Shown piece after piece: positions 1-7,725 of a DNA stretch of 24,424 bases. Each line of letters starts with the position of its first letter. Within the stretch, counting starts at the first letter, position 1. The stretch is from a virus. A program made the translations under genes and the position numbers. Location: positions 1 to 24,424 of the IMG/VR virus record IMGVR_UViG_3300017709_000032; one strand, written 5' to 3'. A model generated the notes under the pieces. The model was not told where the DNA came from and ran no database searches. It saw only the letters and a program-made list of their open reading frames with translations.

Positions 1-1151
1 AAGTTAAACCCACCTTCTCCATCCATTCTAGATGGAGGGACGTTAAGTGAACGGTAGAGTTTCTTTTTAAAATACTCAATATCAGTGATTTCACCCAAGT
101 TCTGTCCGCCAGGGAGAGTGGAGATTTCGGTTCCTCTTCCACCCTCACGCCTGGGAAGCCAGAAGTCTTCAAGCATTGCCATGTACTTTTTGTCATCACG
201 AATCTCTCCGGTGTTTGCATCATACACAAGTTTGTTACGATAACGCATCATAACGTCGCGCAGATATTGTTCTGCCTTTTGCTTAGGCAGATTACCAACA
301 TCAATGTAGAAAATTCTACGTTCTGGTGCTCTTGATAGTCTGTAAATAACAAGACTATCCTCAATCATACGAAGTTGATTGAGTGACTTAATTGCTTTGT
401 GTAGATATGAAAGAGTTGATCCCTTATTTCTATCTACTAAACCAGAGGTACAATATGTAACTGCATCTCTAGCAATTTTAATTCCCTGATTTGCACTGGA
501 CTGCATAGGGTTTCCCCCATATGTAGTCTTAGGATTGTAAATAAAATACTCTTCAATTTCTGGAAAGTCATAATCCATAGGATTATCATTTCTAGAATTA
601 ACTAATAAATTATTTCTACCCGTACCATCATTAGGTTTTTTCTTTTGCTGTCGAACATAACGCATTTTCATAGCGTCAATGTAACGTAACTCCTGAATAC
701 CTTCTTCGGGTTTCTTTAAGTCAATAATTTTATGATAATAGATACGACCATCAATATACCAGTTACGGTAAATTTCATGTGCCTTCTTATCAAAATCCAA
801 TAAATCTAAAATGTATTTAAATTCTTTACGAATTTTTGTTTTAATACCATCACTGGCATTTAAATTTGAAAGTTCTATTTCTACAGGACTATCATTAGAA
901 TCTGAAACAACTGCTTCGTTTACAATATCTTCAATCGCACTATCTGCTTCTGGATGAAGTGACATTTCACGATATCGTTTGATAAGATCAAACTCAGTTT
1001 TATATACACCTTCAATGTCTACATGAGTACCAAAAAAACCACTACTCATATAGTGGTCAGACCCATCCTCATTGTTGGGAGGAACGGGACTGACTGCACT
1101 TGGAGATAGTGGTTCGGTGTCCTCTATTGAGAACCCAAATAACTTGGACAT
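1..1151 (-). CDS. gp20: Portal vertex protein of head, gp20 (3' end cut by window)
   Basis: The T4-like portal forms the dodecameric ring at the head vertex. It nucleates prohead assembly, docks the gp17 packaging motor and later joins the neck. I translated it by hand from the ATG at 1151; about 383 codons are open to the left edge with no stop, so the C-terminus is missing (T4 gp20 is 524 residues). The N-terminus reads MSKLFGFSIEDTE. Recognisable portal segments are KRYREMSLHPEADSAIEDIV near residues 57-76, NWYIDGRIYYHKII further on, RIFYIDVGNLPK, and KLYRSLNVPPSRM close to the cut end, which closely resembles the T4 gp20 segment in the same place. It follows gp19 after a 43-nt gap carrying a late-promoter-like element. 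Family assignment is secure; the only doubt is the exact start, because an AAGGA sequence lies rather far (about 19 nt) upstream of the chosen ATG. Confidence 0.95.
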   Translation of the reverse strand, partial: MSKLFGFSIEDTEPLSPSAVSPVPPNNEDGSDHYMSSGFFGTHVDIEGVYKTEFDLIKRYREMSLHPEADSAIEDIVNEAVVSDSNDSPVEIELSNLNASDGIKTKIRKEFKYILDLLDFDKKAHEIYRNWYIDGRIYYHKIIDLKKPEEGIQELRYIDAMKMRYVRQQKKKPNDGTGRNNLLVNSRNDNPMDYDFPEIEEYFIYNPKTTYGGNPMQSSANQGIKIARDAVTYCTSGLVDRNKGSTLSYLHKAIKSLNQLRMIEDSLVIYRLSRAPERRIFYIDVGNLPKQKAEQYLRDVMMRYRNKLVYDANTGEIRDDKKYMAMLEDFWLPRREGGRGTEISTLPGGQNLGEITDIEYFKKKLYRSLNVPPSRMDGEGGFN

Positions 1152-1162
1152 GACTATATGAA

Positions 1163-1178
1163 TCTAAGTTTCCTTAGA
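1163..1178 (-). other. Perfect 6-bp hairpin with GAAA loop before gp20
   Basis: In the gp19-gp20 gap the minus strand reads TCTAAG-GAAA-CTTAGA, a perfect 6-bp inverted repeat closed by a GNRA-type tetraloop. It lies just downstream of the CTAAATAG element and upstream of the gp20 ATG. No U-tract follows, so it is not an intrinsic terminator. It could be an RNA processing or stability element in gp19-gp20 read-through mRNA. The stem also contains the nearest AAGGA, so folding could modulate gp20 initiation. Function is inference. Confidence 0.5.
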
Positions 1179-1186
1179 CTATTTAG
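1179..1186 (-). promoter_or_regulatory. Late-promoter-like element upstream of gp20
   Basis: The minus strand reads TCTAAATAG at this position, one mismatch (A to C at the second base) from the T4 late consensus TATAAATA. It sits between the gp19 stop (TGA at 1197-1195) and the gp20 ATG. The same CTAAATA core recurs in front of gp19, gp15, gp13 and the fibre gene. In T4 such elements are read by RNA polymerase carrying gp55 and the sliding-clamp co-activator; that mechanism is assumed here. Confidence 0.55.
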
Positions 1187-1194
1187 ACCGGATA

Positions 1195-1773
1195 TCAAAC
1201 CTTCTCAGGATACCAGTAGTTAACTGCAAATTCTACAGTAAACTCTTCAATAGTATCTGTGGTATCATAAGAAAGATCAATTGCAGAAATACTAACAGGA
1301 AAGATGTCCGCAAATTTATACTGGGCAATTGTTTTAAGACCTTCACCTTTAGAGTTGTTTTCGCCGTAACCAATGTTAGACTTTTTCCTGCCTAAGTGCT
1401 TAACGGTAGCAGATCTCATATAATCTTGAGGATTGGTTGCACCAGATGCTTCTTGATAGTTAGCAACAAACTGTGCCCATTCTTCAAATGCTCTTCTGAT
1501 TTTGAAATCAGTGTCGTTAATGACAGTAATGGTCCAGTTATCAAATGTGCGATCACCATTAACTTTGAAAGTACGTCCTCTAAAAGGAACATCAATCGAA
1601 GCTACATTAGAAGCAGGAAGGTTTGCTGCTTTACACATGTATTTAAAAACATCTCCATCATATTTGGCAACCCCTGAGGGGAGATCGCCAGGTGTGATTT
1701 CGACCTCAAATAGATTGGGGCGAGCGCCGCCCCCTACAAGTTTTGATTTAAAGTCGGTAAGTGAGTGTGCCAT
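1195..1773 (-). CDS. gp19: Tail tube protein gp19
   Basis: This 192-residue protein is the subunit of the inner tail tube, which stacks as hexameric rings inside the sheath and conducts DNA (T4 gp19 is 163 residues). The N-terminus MAHSLTDFKSKLVGGGARPN followed by LFEVEI and PFRGRTFKVNGDRTFDNWTI is typical of T4-like tube proteins, as is the C-terminal beta-rich segment ending in FAVNYWYPEKV. The start is well supported: AAGGAG lies 9 nt upstream of the ATG and a CTAAATAA late element lies about 20 nt further up. It sits directly between gp18 and gp20, the normal T4 order. No signal peptide or membrane segment is seen, as expected for a virion protein. Confidence 0.95.
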   Translation of the reverse strand: MAHSLTDFKSKLVGGGARPNLFEVEITPGDLPSGVAKYDGDVFKYMCKAANLPASNVASIDVPFRGRTFKVNGDRTFDNWTITVINDTDFKIRRAFEEWAQFVANYQEASGATNPQDYMRSATVKHLGRKKSNIGYGENNSKGEGLKTIAQYKFADIFPVSISAIDLSYDTTDTIEEFTVEFAVNYWYPEKV

Positions 1774-1792
1774 TTTTTAATTCTCCTTATTG

Positions 1793-1800
1793 TTATTTAG
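1793..1800 (-). promoter_or_regulatory. Late promoter element for gp19, with good SD downstream
   Basis: The minus strand reads TCTAAATAA, one base from the late consensus TATAAATA. The mRNA would start about 6-8 nt downstream and run into AAGGAG at 1788-1783, which is spaced 9 nt from the gp19 ATG. The tail tube is made in many copies per virion, so a dedicated promoter plus a strong ribosome site is plausible. Confidence 0.65.
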
Positions 1801-1812
1801 ATAATAATATAA

Positions 1813-4032
1813 TCAAACTCTACCTGCTACTTCTTCAAAACTGACGCCAGTTCTGGTAGCAACGAAGGTGAGGGTTACGTAGTTGATGCTCTTAGCAGGT
1901 TTCAAGAAGATGTCTGCTCTGAACTCATTATTATCAATAACATCAGGAGTGTTATTTGTGCTGTCACAAATAACTAAGAATCCGTAGAGTCCTCTCTTCG
2001 CTTCAATATCACGTAAGAATGGTTCAACGATATTTCTGAAGTTTGCTCTTGTTAACTCATCATTGAGTTCAAAGAGTTGAGCTTGTGCTGCTCTCTCAAG
2101 TGATTGCTCAATAGTGAGGAACAAACGACGAACGTTGATTCTATCAAATGCGGAGGAATATCCAAGAGCGGTCTTGTCTCCAAACAGAAGTGTTCCGATA
2201 CCAGGTGTAGTGATAAAGGAGTTAACTCTGTTAGGATACAGTTTATCTCTTTGTGCTTTGGTTGGGTTGTATGCAAGTTTAACCGAGTTGTTGATAACTC
2301 CACGCTGCTGTCCGGCAGGCGAGAACCATGGGAATGCAACTAAGTTTGTGCGAGTCATCAAACCAGCAACATCTGGGTTACATGGTACGTAACGGAAGAT
2401 GTTGTTAAATCTGTCATACTGATACTTGTATCCACTATCAAAGATCGCGTATGAAGACGATTGAAGTGGAGCAAAGTAGTTAATTAAGTTGTTTGTTTGA
2501 GTCGTTGTGTTGGTAACGTTAACCAAGTTTGCTCTGTGTGGACCAACAACTGCAACACAATCTCTTCTTGAATTTGCAAGAGAGATGATGTAGTTTGCTT
2601 TTGCTTGTGAATCAGACTCATTAGTGCAACCAGGACCCATGATCAGGTAGTCAACTTCAATCTCGTCTTTGTTTTCAAAGAGTTGATAAGAAGTGATGAG
2701 GTTAGAAAGTTCTGCCTTCATTCCGTTTGCTGCGGAATAGTCAACACCACCACCAAGAGTGAAGGTCTTATTACCAAGAACAGAGAAGGTTACATCCTGA
2801 GAATCAAGTCCGAAGAGACCGTCGCCAGTTGTAACTGGAGTAAAGTCAGTGGAGAATCCAGATGCTCTAGGTACGCAAGTAGAACCGCCACTGGTAGTGA
2901 TACCAGAGGAAAGGTTGTATCCAGAGTAGACATTTGCAGAGAAGTCTGCAATGTAGTCCTTGTAGTAGTTCTTAGTAGGAGCGTTATAATCTGAGATAGC
3001 ATCTCCTGCTTTGGAGAGATTCAAGAAATTCTCAATCAGATTACCCTTGATACCAGTAATACTTCCAGTATCATCAACGACAGCAACGTGGATACCATCG
3101 TTCTTACCGTTTCTATCGGTTACAAAGACGTTAGACGTAGGTCTTGGAGCGATGGACTTCCAGAACAGAGTAGAGTTGCTTAAACCAAGCGTTTGCTGAT
3201 CATACCAGTCAACTGCAGTTCCAGGTGTATATACCTTATTAGGAATTATACCCGTGGTATTAATACCAGAGTTGTTAACAATGTTCAGTCCAGTTCCAGT
3301 TCCGAATGCTGCGAAGGAAGTACCCTCTGCATAATCGATTTTGGTTTCGGTGGATCCAGTACCGACAGTTTCTACGCGAGAAACAACTTTGATATCAATT
3401 GTACTAGAATTGCCACTAGAGTCCGTCGTCAGACCAGTGATGATTCCTTTCAGGAATCCAGTAAACTCAGAGGTAGTTCCAGTTCCAGGAATTACAACTC
3501 CACTCAGGGAAGCAGTAACTCCAAATCCGATTTGTGCTCCAGCTTGACTGAGAGAAGTGGTTGCTATACCAACAGTTTGATCTGCAAAATCATCGATGTA
3601 GCAGACTTTTAAACCGTTGCCCCAAGCACCGGGGTTCTTAGCAGCATAAGTAAAAGTATTGTCACTTTCCTTATGGTTCTGCTGATAGTCGTCGTAGTTA
3701 TTAATTTTTAAAGATGTTGTTGAAGCAATACCAACACCTGCGTTAGCATTGTTCAGTTGAGCATCATCGGTTCTTACAACCTTAAGAACTCCTCCATAGG
3801 TAAGATAGTTTGATGCACTCATCCAGTACTCATATTGAGCATCTGTGGATATTGGCTTACCAAACGTACTGATGAGGTCTTGTTCAGTGCTGATATCAAT
3901 TGGTTCGTCAACAGGTCCAATTGCAAAAGGTCCCGCAATCGCTCCGATATTATCTAATACGTTCTCAGCTCTTCCTACTGTAAGGTCAACCTCCCGGACT
4001 AATACGCCTGGAGACAATTGAGGAGTCGCCAT
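1813..4032 (-). CDS. gp18: Contractile tail sheath protein gp18
   Basis: This 739-residue protein is the sheath subunit whose contraction drives the tube through the host envelope (T4 gp18 is 659 residues). The start MATPQLSPGVLVREVDLTVG is the characteristic T4-like sheath N-terminus. The conserved C-terminal sheath core is seen in segments such as LLFGDKTALGYSSAFDRINV, LFLTIEQSLERAAQAQLFEL and NFRNIVEPFLRDIEAKRGLYG, ending with the strand-rich tail FVATRTGVSFEEVAGRV that links neighbouring subunits in T4. Residues about 157-277 are Gly/Thr/Ser-rich and low in conserved features; they probably form the variable surface domain and may account for the greater length. GGAG stands 8 nt before the ATG and an AATAAATA late element lies about 36 nt upstream. 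gp19 follows after 39 nt. Confidence 0.96.
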   Translation of the reverse strand: MATPQLSPGVLVREVDLTVGRAENVLDNIGAIAGPFAIGPVDEPIDISTEQDLISTFGKPISTDAQYEYWMSASNYLTYGGVLKVVRTDDAQLNNANAGVGIASTTSLKINNYDDYQQNHKESDNTFTYAAKNPGAWGNGLKVCYIDDFADQTVGIATTSLSQAGAQIGFGVTASLSGVVIPGTGTTSEFTGFLKGIITGLTTDSSGNSSTIDIKVVSRVETVGTGSTETKIDYAEGTSFAAFGTGTGLNIVNNSGINTTGIIPNKVYTPGTAVDWYDQQTLGLSNSTLFWKSIAPRPTSNVFVTDRNGKNDGIHVAVVDDTGSITGIKGNLIENFLNLSKAGDAISDYNAPTKNYYKDYIADFSANVYSGYNLSSGITTSGGSTCVPRASGFSTDFTPVTTGDGLFGLDSQDVTFSVLGNKTFTLGGGVDYSAANGMKAELSNLITSYQLFENKDEIEVDYLIMGPGCTNESDSQAKANYIISLANSRRDCVAVVGPHRANLVNVTNTTTQTNNLINYFAPLQSSSYAIFDSGYKYQYDRFNNIFRYVPCNPDVAGLMTRTNLVAFPWFSPAGQQRGVINNSVKLAYNPTKAQRDKLYPNRVNSFITTPGIGTLLFGDKTALGYSSAFDRINVRRLFLTIEQSLERAAQAQLFELNDELTRANFRNIVEPFLRDIEAKRGLYGFLVICDSTNNTPDVIDNNEFRADIFLKPAKSINYVTLTFVATRTGVSFEEVAGRV

Positions 4033-4067
4033 GTTTTTTTCTCCGTGGTCTCATGTTTAACTGAAAA

Positions 4068-4075
4068 TATTTATT
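4068..4075 (-). promoter_or_regulatory. Late promoter element for gp18
   Basis: The minus strand reads AATAAATA, one mismatch from the T4 late consensus, within the 79-nt gap between the small CxxC protein and gp18. It is followed by a short leader with GGAG at the right distance from the gp18 ATG. Position and match are consistent with strong late expression of the sheath. Confidence 0.65.
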
Positions 4076-4111
4076 AAAAACTTACTTTTCACAGGGGAAA
4101 CTTGACGTGAA

Positions 4112-4333
4112 TCACCAATCTGGGTATTCCCATCTTATATCTGGTTTTTTATTTGACAATATTCTTTTTATTGTACACCCTTTACATTCATAAGAATATG
4201 AAGAAGCAACCGGGCCTCTATCTTTTCTTGTTCTATAAAATCCATCAATTAAATTTTTTGTTATCTCGCAGGTTCTACATTTTCTATCTTGTAGTAAAAG
4301 GTGACCAAGTTTTATTTGACCATCTAAATCCAT
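4112..4333 (-). CDS. Small CxxC/CxxC (zinc-ribbon-like) protein between gp17 and gp18
   Basis: A 73-residue protein with two cysteine pairs, C19-R-T-C22 and C50-K-G-C53, separated by 27 residues. The context LIDGFYRTRKDRG and SYECKGC resembles the N-terminal zinc-binding part of phage HNH/endonuclease VII-like proteins, where a CxxC...FY...CxxC arrangement is common. The rest of such a nuclease (HNH catalytic residues) is absent, so a stand-alone zinc-binding protein is the better description. Its ATG overlaps the gp17 stop as TAATG, so it is probably translationally coupled to the large terminase. The function is unknown; a role in DNA binding or packaging is only suggested by position. It ends in Trp-rich RWEYPDW. 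Confidence 0.75.
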   Translation of the reverse strand: MDLDGQIKLGHLLLQDRKCRTCEITKNLIDGFYRTRKDRGPVASSYSYECKGCTIKRILSNKKPDIRWEYPDW

Positions 4334-5982
4334 TACCTATATTCCCACATAAAAGATCTATCTCCATATTCGTCTGCTTTAAACCAAGTATCTCCTTCAC
4401 CATCAACAAAACTACCCTCATCCAAACCATCATTTAAGAATCCAAATGGTGACATGTCCTGTTCTATTTGATTTTTTTGTTCTTCATATAATCTTTTACG
4501 AACATCTTGATCTGTCAACTCTTTAAAGTAATCCATCTGGACTAGCCAGGCATAAATGACGAGACACATTGCCAAGTCATCATTACATCCTTCCTCAGCT
4601 TCAAATGAATTATGCTTTGAGATGAATGTTGTTAACTCAGAAATAATCTCATAATCATTGAAGATAACTTTATCTTCTTCTATAAGAGTCTTAAGGTTGA
4701 GTGATCCAACTTTCTTGACAGTCTTGGACATCTTAACACCTAACTGTGTTTTCTTTCCAGAAAATCCTTGTCCTACAATTTGACCTGCTCTACCTCTCAT
4801 AGAGCACATAAGAAGATTTTGATACTCAAGATCATATTGTAAAATACTTGCAACTTGATCACCAATGTCATTAACTTCGCATAAGATATATGCACTATTA
4901 TAACTCTTTGCTATCTCATAAATGATATTTGGAAATAGCATTGGTTTAATGTCATTGTTTCTATATTTTGCAACTATCTTGTGAGGAAATTCTGTAATGT
5001 CAACGCAAACAAATGCTGAATAGTCTTCACCAACTCCCCTTGCAACGTCAACGGTCATTACATAATCATGATCTTGTATTGGATTCTCATATACATCCAA
5101 TCCAGCATTTCTTTGGATTGGGTTATCATAGATTAAAGTTCTCAATTTGCTTGGAGCAATTAGAGTATTGACTGATCCTAGGAACTCACATTCAAACTCA
5201 ACCTTAAACTGTGCTTCAGATGTATTCTTAATTGTTGTCTTTTTCCATTTCTCATCTCTACCTGGAACCTCTGACCAGTGAACATCTGTAGGGATATATT
5301 CATTTTTACCTTTTTCTGCATCATGCCACATACGGTAGAAATGATTCATACCATGAGGGGTTGATACAATAATTACTTTGGTGTTTTTACCAGAAGTAAT
5401 AGTAGGATAAACAGATGCAAAGAACGAGTCTGCAACATGGTTTGGAACGAATGCGAATTCGTCGAGGAAGAGAATGTTAAACGACATGCCTCGGACAGCA
5501 CTTGCAGACGTAGAAGCTGCCAATATCTTACTGCCATTCTCTAACTCCAGTGATCCTTTGTTCCATGCAATAATACCCTGTTGCATCCACTTGGGCAAGT
5601 TCTCATATGCAGTTTGTAATCTTCCAAGCAGTTCTCTTGCGGTTGCTGCTTTGTTTGCCAAAATGCCAATGTTGACACTATCGTTAAATACAGCATAATG
5701 CAAAAGATATGATACCACAGTAGTAGACTTACCAGTCTGGCGTGGCATCTTACAGATATTAAATCTGTTATTGTGAAAGTTATTGATTAACTTCTCTTGA
5801 AAATGATATGGATGAAACTGAGTTAGACCCTCATCAAGAGAAACAATCTTTACATAGTTATTAGCAAAATAGACAGGATCTTCTTTACATCGCATAAACT
5901 CAAGAATCTGTTCTTGAGTAAATTCAATTGCAGTATTTGCTTTTTTTAGGTTAGGATTACCAAGATATACATTATCACTCAT
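4333..5982 (-). CDS. gp17: Terminase large subunit gp17 (packaging ATPase/nuclease)
   Basis: This 549-residue motor protein cuts concatemeric DNA and pumps it into the prohead through the gp20 portal. Visible parts: Walker A MPRQTGKST at residues 79-87; Walker B ILFLDE at 170-175 with catalytic Glu175; the coupling motif VSTPHG at 206-211; and a C-terminal RNase H-fold nuclease with first acidic residue D312 in TVDVARGVGEDYSAF, a second in CEVND near residues 368-372 and a third in NDDLAM at 467-472. All catalytic positions expected from T4 gp17 (610 residues) appear to be present. GAGG about 7 nt upstream supports the ATG. Only 9 nt separate it from the 570-residue gene upstream, and its stop overlaps the small CxxC gene. 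It is unusual in being more than 5 kb away from gp16, its T4 neighbour. Confidence 0.97.
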   Translation of the reverse strand: MSDNVYLGNPNLKKANTAIEFTQEQILEFMRCKEDPVYFANNYVKIVSLDEGLTQFHPYHFQEKLINNFHNNRFNICKMPRQTGKSTTVVSYLLHYAVFNDSVNIGILANKAATARELLGRLQTAYENLPKWMQQGIIAWNKGSLELENGSKILAASTSASAVRGMSFNILFLDEFAFVPNHVADSFFASVYPTITSGKNTKVIIVSTPHGMNHFYRMWHDAEKGKNEYIPTDVHWSEVPGRDEKWKKTTIKNTSEAQFKVEFECEFLGSVNTLIAPSKLRTLIYDNPIQRNAGLDVYENPIQDHDYVMTVDVARGVGEDYSAFVCVDITEFPHKIVAKYRNNDIKPMLFPNIIYEIAKSYNSAYILCEVNDIGDQVASILQYDLEYQNLLMCSMRGRAGQIVGQGFSGKKTQLGVKMSKTVKKVGSLNLKTLIEEDKVIFNDYEIISELTTFISKHNSFEAEEGCNDDLAMCLVIYAWLVQMDYFKELTDQDVRKRLYEEQKNQIEQDMSPFGFLNDGLDEGSFVDGEGDTWFKADEYGDRSFMWEYR

Positions 5983-5991
5983 GTTCTAACC

Positions 5992-7704
5992 TCAGCAATT
6001 CCACTTTCTGAGGGACTTATTGATTCTGCTATCTGGATCGCTTGCTGTTTTAGAGGAAGTTAGTTTCTTTTTCATTCCTTTCATTCTGGCGCAAAACGAT
6101 GCCCTACGGGGATTTCCAACCTTCTTGCTTGGTGCTTTAAGGTTAGATCCTGGATTTTCTCTTTCGTAAGACTTTCGTCCTTTTTCGTTGAGTCCACCTT
6201 CTTTATTTTTTCCTGATTTTCTTGTCCATGCTGCTCCTTCTGCAACTTGGAGCAGTGTTTGTCCTGGGACATAATCGGCGGTTTGGTAACTTTGTACTCT
6301 TGCGCCAGGATAAACTTTGTCTACTTCAATCTGTACTTCTGCTCTAGTAGGGACTCTAGTGGAAGGGAAGAACATTCTAAGAACATAATATCTACCTCTC
6401 CAGTTGAGAGATGTCATAATAATATTACCAGTTTTAGATGGCAATCTAACTGCTTCACTCATTGGTTTTACATAATTTTTATCAGGACCTGGTTTACCAC
6501 CATCTCCACCTCTAGGTTTATCACATGGAGACATTCCATGAATAGGACAGTCTTCACCTTCATGAGTGTGGTTGCATCCTTTCTTTTCATCAATGAGTTC
6601 AACTTCTTCTTTCTTGGTTTTCTTAACACAGTTTGGATATCTCTTTCCAAACATGGTCTTCATACCTTTCTTTTCATAACCTTTCCAACATGCTTCATCG
6701 ATTTCGGATTCCGATGTATCAAGTTCAAATTCTTCCTTTTTGGTTTTATTACCCCAATTCTTTGCCCCTGCTTTTCTGCATTTGACTAGTGCTCCTGACG
6801 CATATGCACTTGGCCATACAGAGTAACGTGACTTGACCTTATGATAGCAAGCGTCTTTTTCTCCCGCTGCTTCATCAATGTCGATCTCATCACCTACTTC
6901 TACATTATTTTCTGCGAACCATCCACGGTTTACTTCTAAAGCACAAATTACTTCTCCATCAGAAGCAATTGGATTTTCGTCAAATGGTTCTAATTGTTTG
7001 ATGCTTTCAATAATACCTTCCTCTGTAATGAATGCAATATCAAGAGGAATTTTTGTTTCTGTCATATGGAAAGACTGCTCTGCAACTTCATCAAAGATGA
7101 ATAGCATTCCACTATTAATATCCAAACTTTCACGGAACATAAGTCCTAGATTAAAATCCCTAATATTATTTGGGATTTCAACTTGGAGTGGTAAGGTTGT
7201 AAATTCTTCAGTCTTCACGTTAATTGCCTTCCCTGATCTATTTGGATTTGGATCTTTTTTATTCTTTCTACGAAACGCTGCTTGTTCCTCATCTTTAGAG
7301 AGATTGCGTTTCATTTTTGAAGAACCACATTTTGGTTTTGTGGTTTGTCCTGGTTGCTTGGCACAAGGTTTTCCAGCGTATTTCCCACCCAGTTGAACCC
7401 AACCAGGCTTGCCATCACTAGACTTACTCTTGCCAAACCAGTCACGCAGAGAAGAATCACCACTTTTCGATTCACTCACTCCTCCGTTGGATCCACCATT
7501 GCCACCACTAGACCCGTTACCACCATTACCATTACCATTGCCGTTACCATTACCATTTTTGTTCTCATCATCTACGGAGTGACCGTTTTCTTTACGAAGA
7601 TAACCTGCACGACCTACTGCCTTAAATCCTTGAGGGATTGGTTTACACTTTTTATCAGTGTAGCAATAGTATTGTCCAGATGGACATTTACCGTTTTTCT
7701 TCAT
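5992..7704 (-). CDS. Mosaic Cys/Lys-rich protein with DUF192 domain
   Basis: A 570-residue protein of unknown function built from several separable modules. Residues 1-37 form a Cys motif (C7, C14, C20: CPSGQYYCYTDKKCK). Residues 50-75 are a Gly/Asn repeat linker. Residues 85-130 (SLRDWFGKSKSSDGKPGWVQ) and 284-320 (VWPSAYASGALVKCRKAG) are small basic modules I recognise as recurrent in marine phage proteins. Residues about 170-278 match DUF192: GLMFRESL, GMLFIF, IPLDIAFI, ALEVNRGW and GDEIDI appear in the usual order. Residues 337-362 (ACWKGYEKKGMKTMFGKRYP) and a Cys/His cluster at 377-394 follow. The basic C-terminus 503-570 (GGLNEKGRKSYERENPGS, RRASFCARMKGM) resembles DUF6321. No signal peptide or membrane segment is seen. 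The gene lies between the fibre cassette and gp17 behind a perfect late promoter, so it may be a virion or packaging-associated protein; that is inference. Confidence 0.85.
   Translation of the reverse strand: MKKNGKCPSGQYYCYTDKKCKPIPQGFKAVGRAGYLRKENGHSVDDENKNGNGNGNGNGNGGNGSSGGNGGSNGGVSESKSGDSSLRDWFGKSKSSDGKPGWVQLGGKYAGKPCAKQPGQTTKPKCGSSKMKRNLSKDEEQAAFRRKNKKDPNPNRSGKAINVKTEEFTTLPLQVEIPNNIRDFNLGLMFRESLDINSGMLFIFDEVAEQSFHMTETKIPLDIAFITEEGIIESIKQLEPFDENPIASDGEVICALEVNRGWFAENNVEVGDEIDIDEAAGEKDACYHKVKSRYSVWPSAYASGALVKCRKAGAKNWGNKTKKEEFELDTSESEIDEACWKGYEKKGMKTMFGKRYPNCVKKTKKEEVELIDEKKGCNHTHEGEDCPIHGMSPCDKPRGGDGGKPGPDKNYVKPMSEAVRLPSKTGNIIMTSLNWRGRYYVLRMFFPSTRVPTRAEVQIEVDKVYPGARVQSYQTADYVPGQTLLQVAEGAAWTRKSGKNKEGGLNEKGRKSYERENPGSNLKAPSKKVGNPRRASFCARMKGMKKKLTSSKTASDPDSRINKSLRKWNC
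7523..7557 (-). repeat. 6-nt tandem repeat encoding (Gly-Asn)n linker
   Basis: On the minus strand, imperfect copies of GGTAAT run head to tail here and encode alternating Gly-Asn in the N-terminal linker of the 570-residue mosaic protein. Because the unit is two codons, slippage would change linker length without a frameshift. Slight variants (GGCAAC-type) break the array, so it is not a perfect microsatellite. Confidence 0.7.
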
Positions 7705-7705
7705 G

Positions 7706-7720
7706 TTAGCGCGAGTCCAT
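7706..7720 (-). other. Four-codon mini-ORF just before the mosaic gene
   Basis: Between the TATAAATA element and the ATG at 7704 the minus strand holds ATG-GAC-TCG-CGC-TAA, followed by a single C and then the start codon of the 570-residue gene. If late transcription starts about 6 nt below the promoter element, this mini-ORF would lie at or next to the mRNA 5' end. No Shine-Dalgarno sequence is visible for either start. It may be chance, or a leader that supports termination-reinitiation. Confidence 0.3.
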
Positions 7721-7725
7721 AGATA

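Noticed and set aside
17-37. 7-bp inverted repeat CTCCATC...GATGGAG near the left edge
   Set aside because: Lies within conserved gp20 coding sequence, has a 7-nt loop with no special features and no U-tract; likely a by-product of coding.
1396-1780. Open frames on the plus strand opposite gp19 and throughout the window
   Set aside because: They lie opposite well-recognised minus-strand genes, have low-complexity Ser/Cys/Phe-rich translations and no plus-strand promoter or ribosome sites. They are shadow frames.
4033-4111. Possible terminator before gp18 (TTTC...GAAA near 4085-4100)
   Set aside because: Only a 4-bp stem, no GC-rich stem and no clean U-run; not convincing as an intrinsic terminator.
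5992-7704. Mosaic protein as a prohead protease or scaffold
   Set aside because: No protease motif or scaffold-like helical pattern is visible and the gene lies away from the expected head-gene block downstream of gp20.
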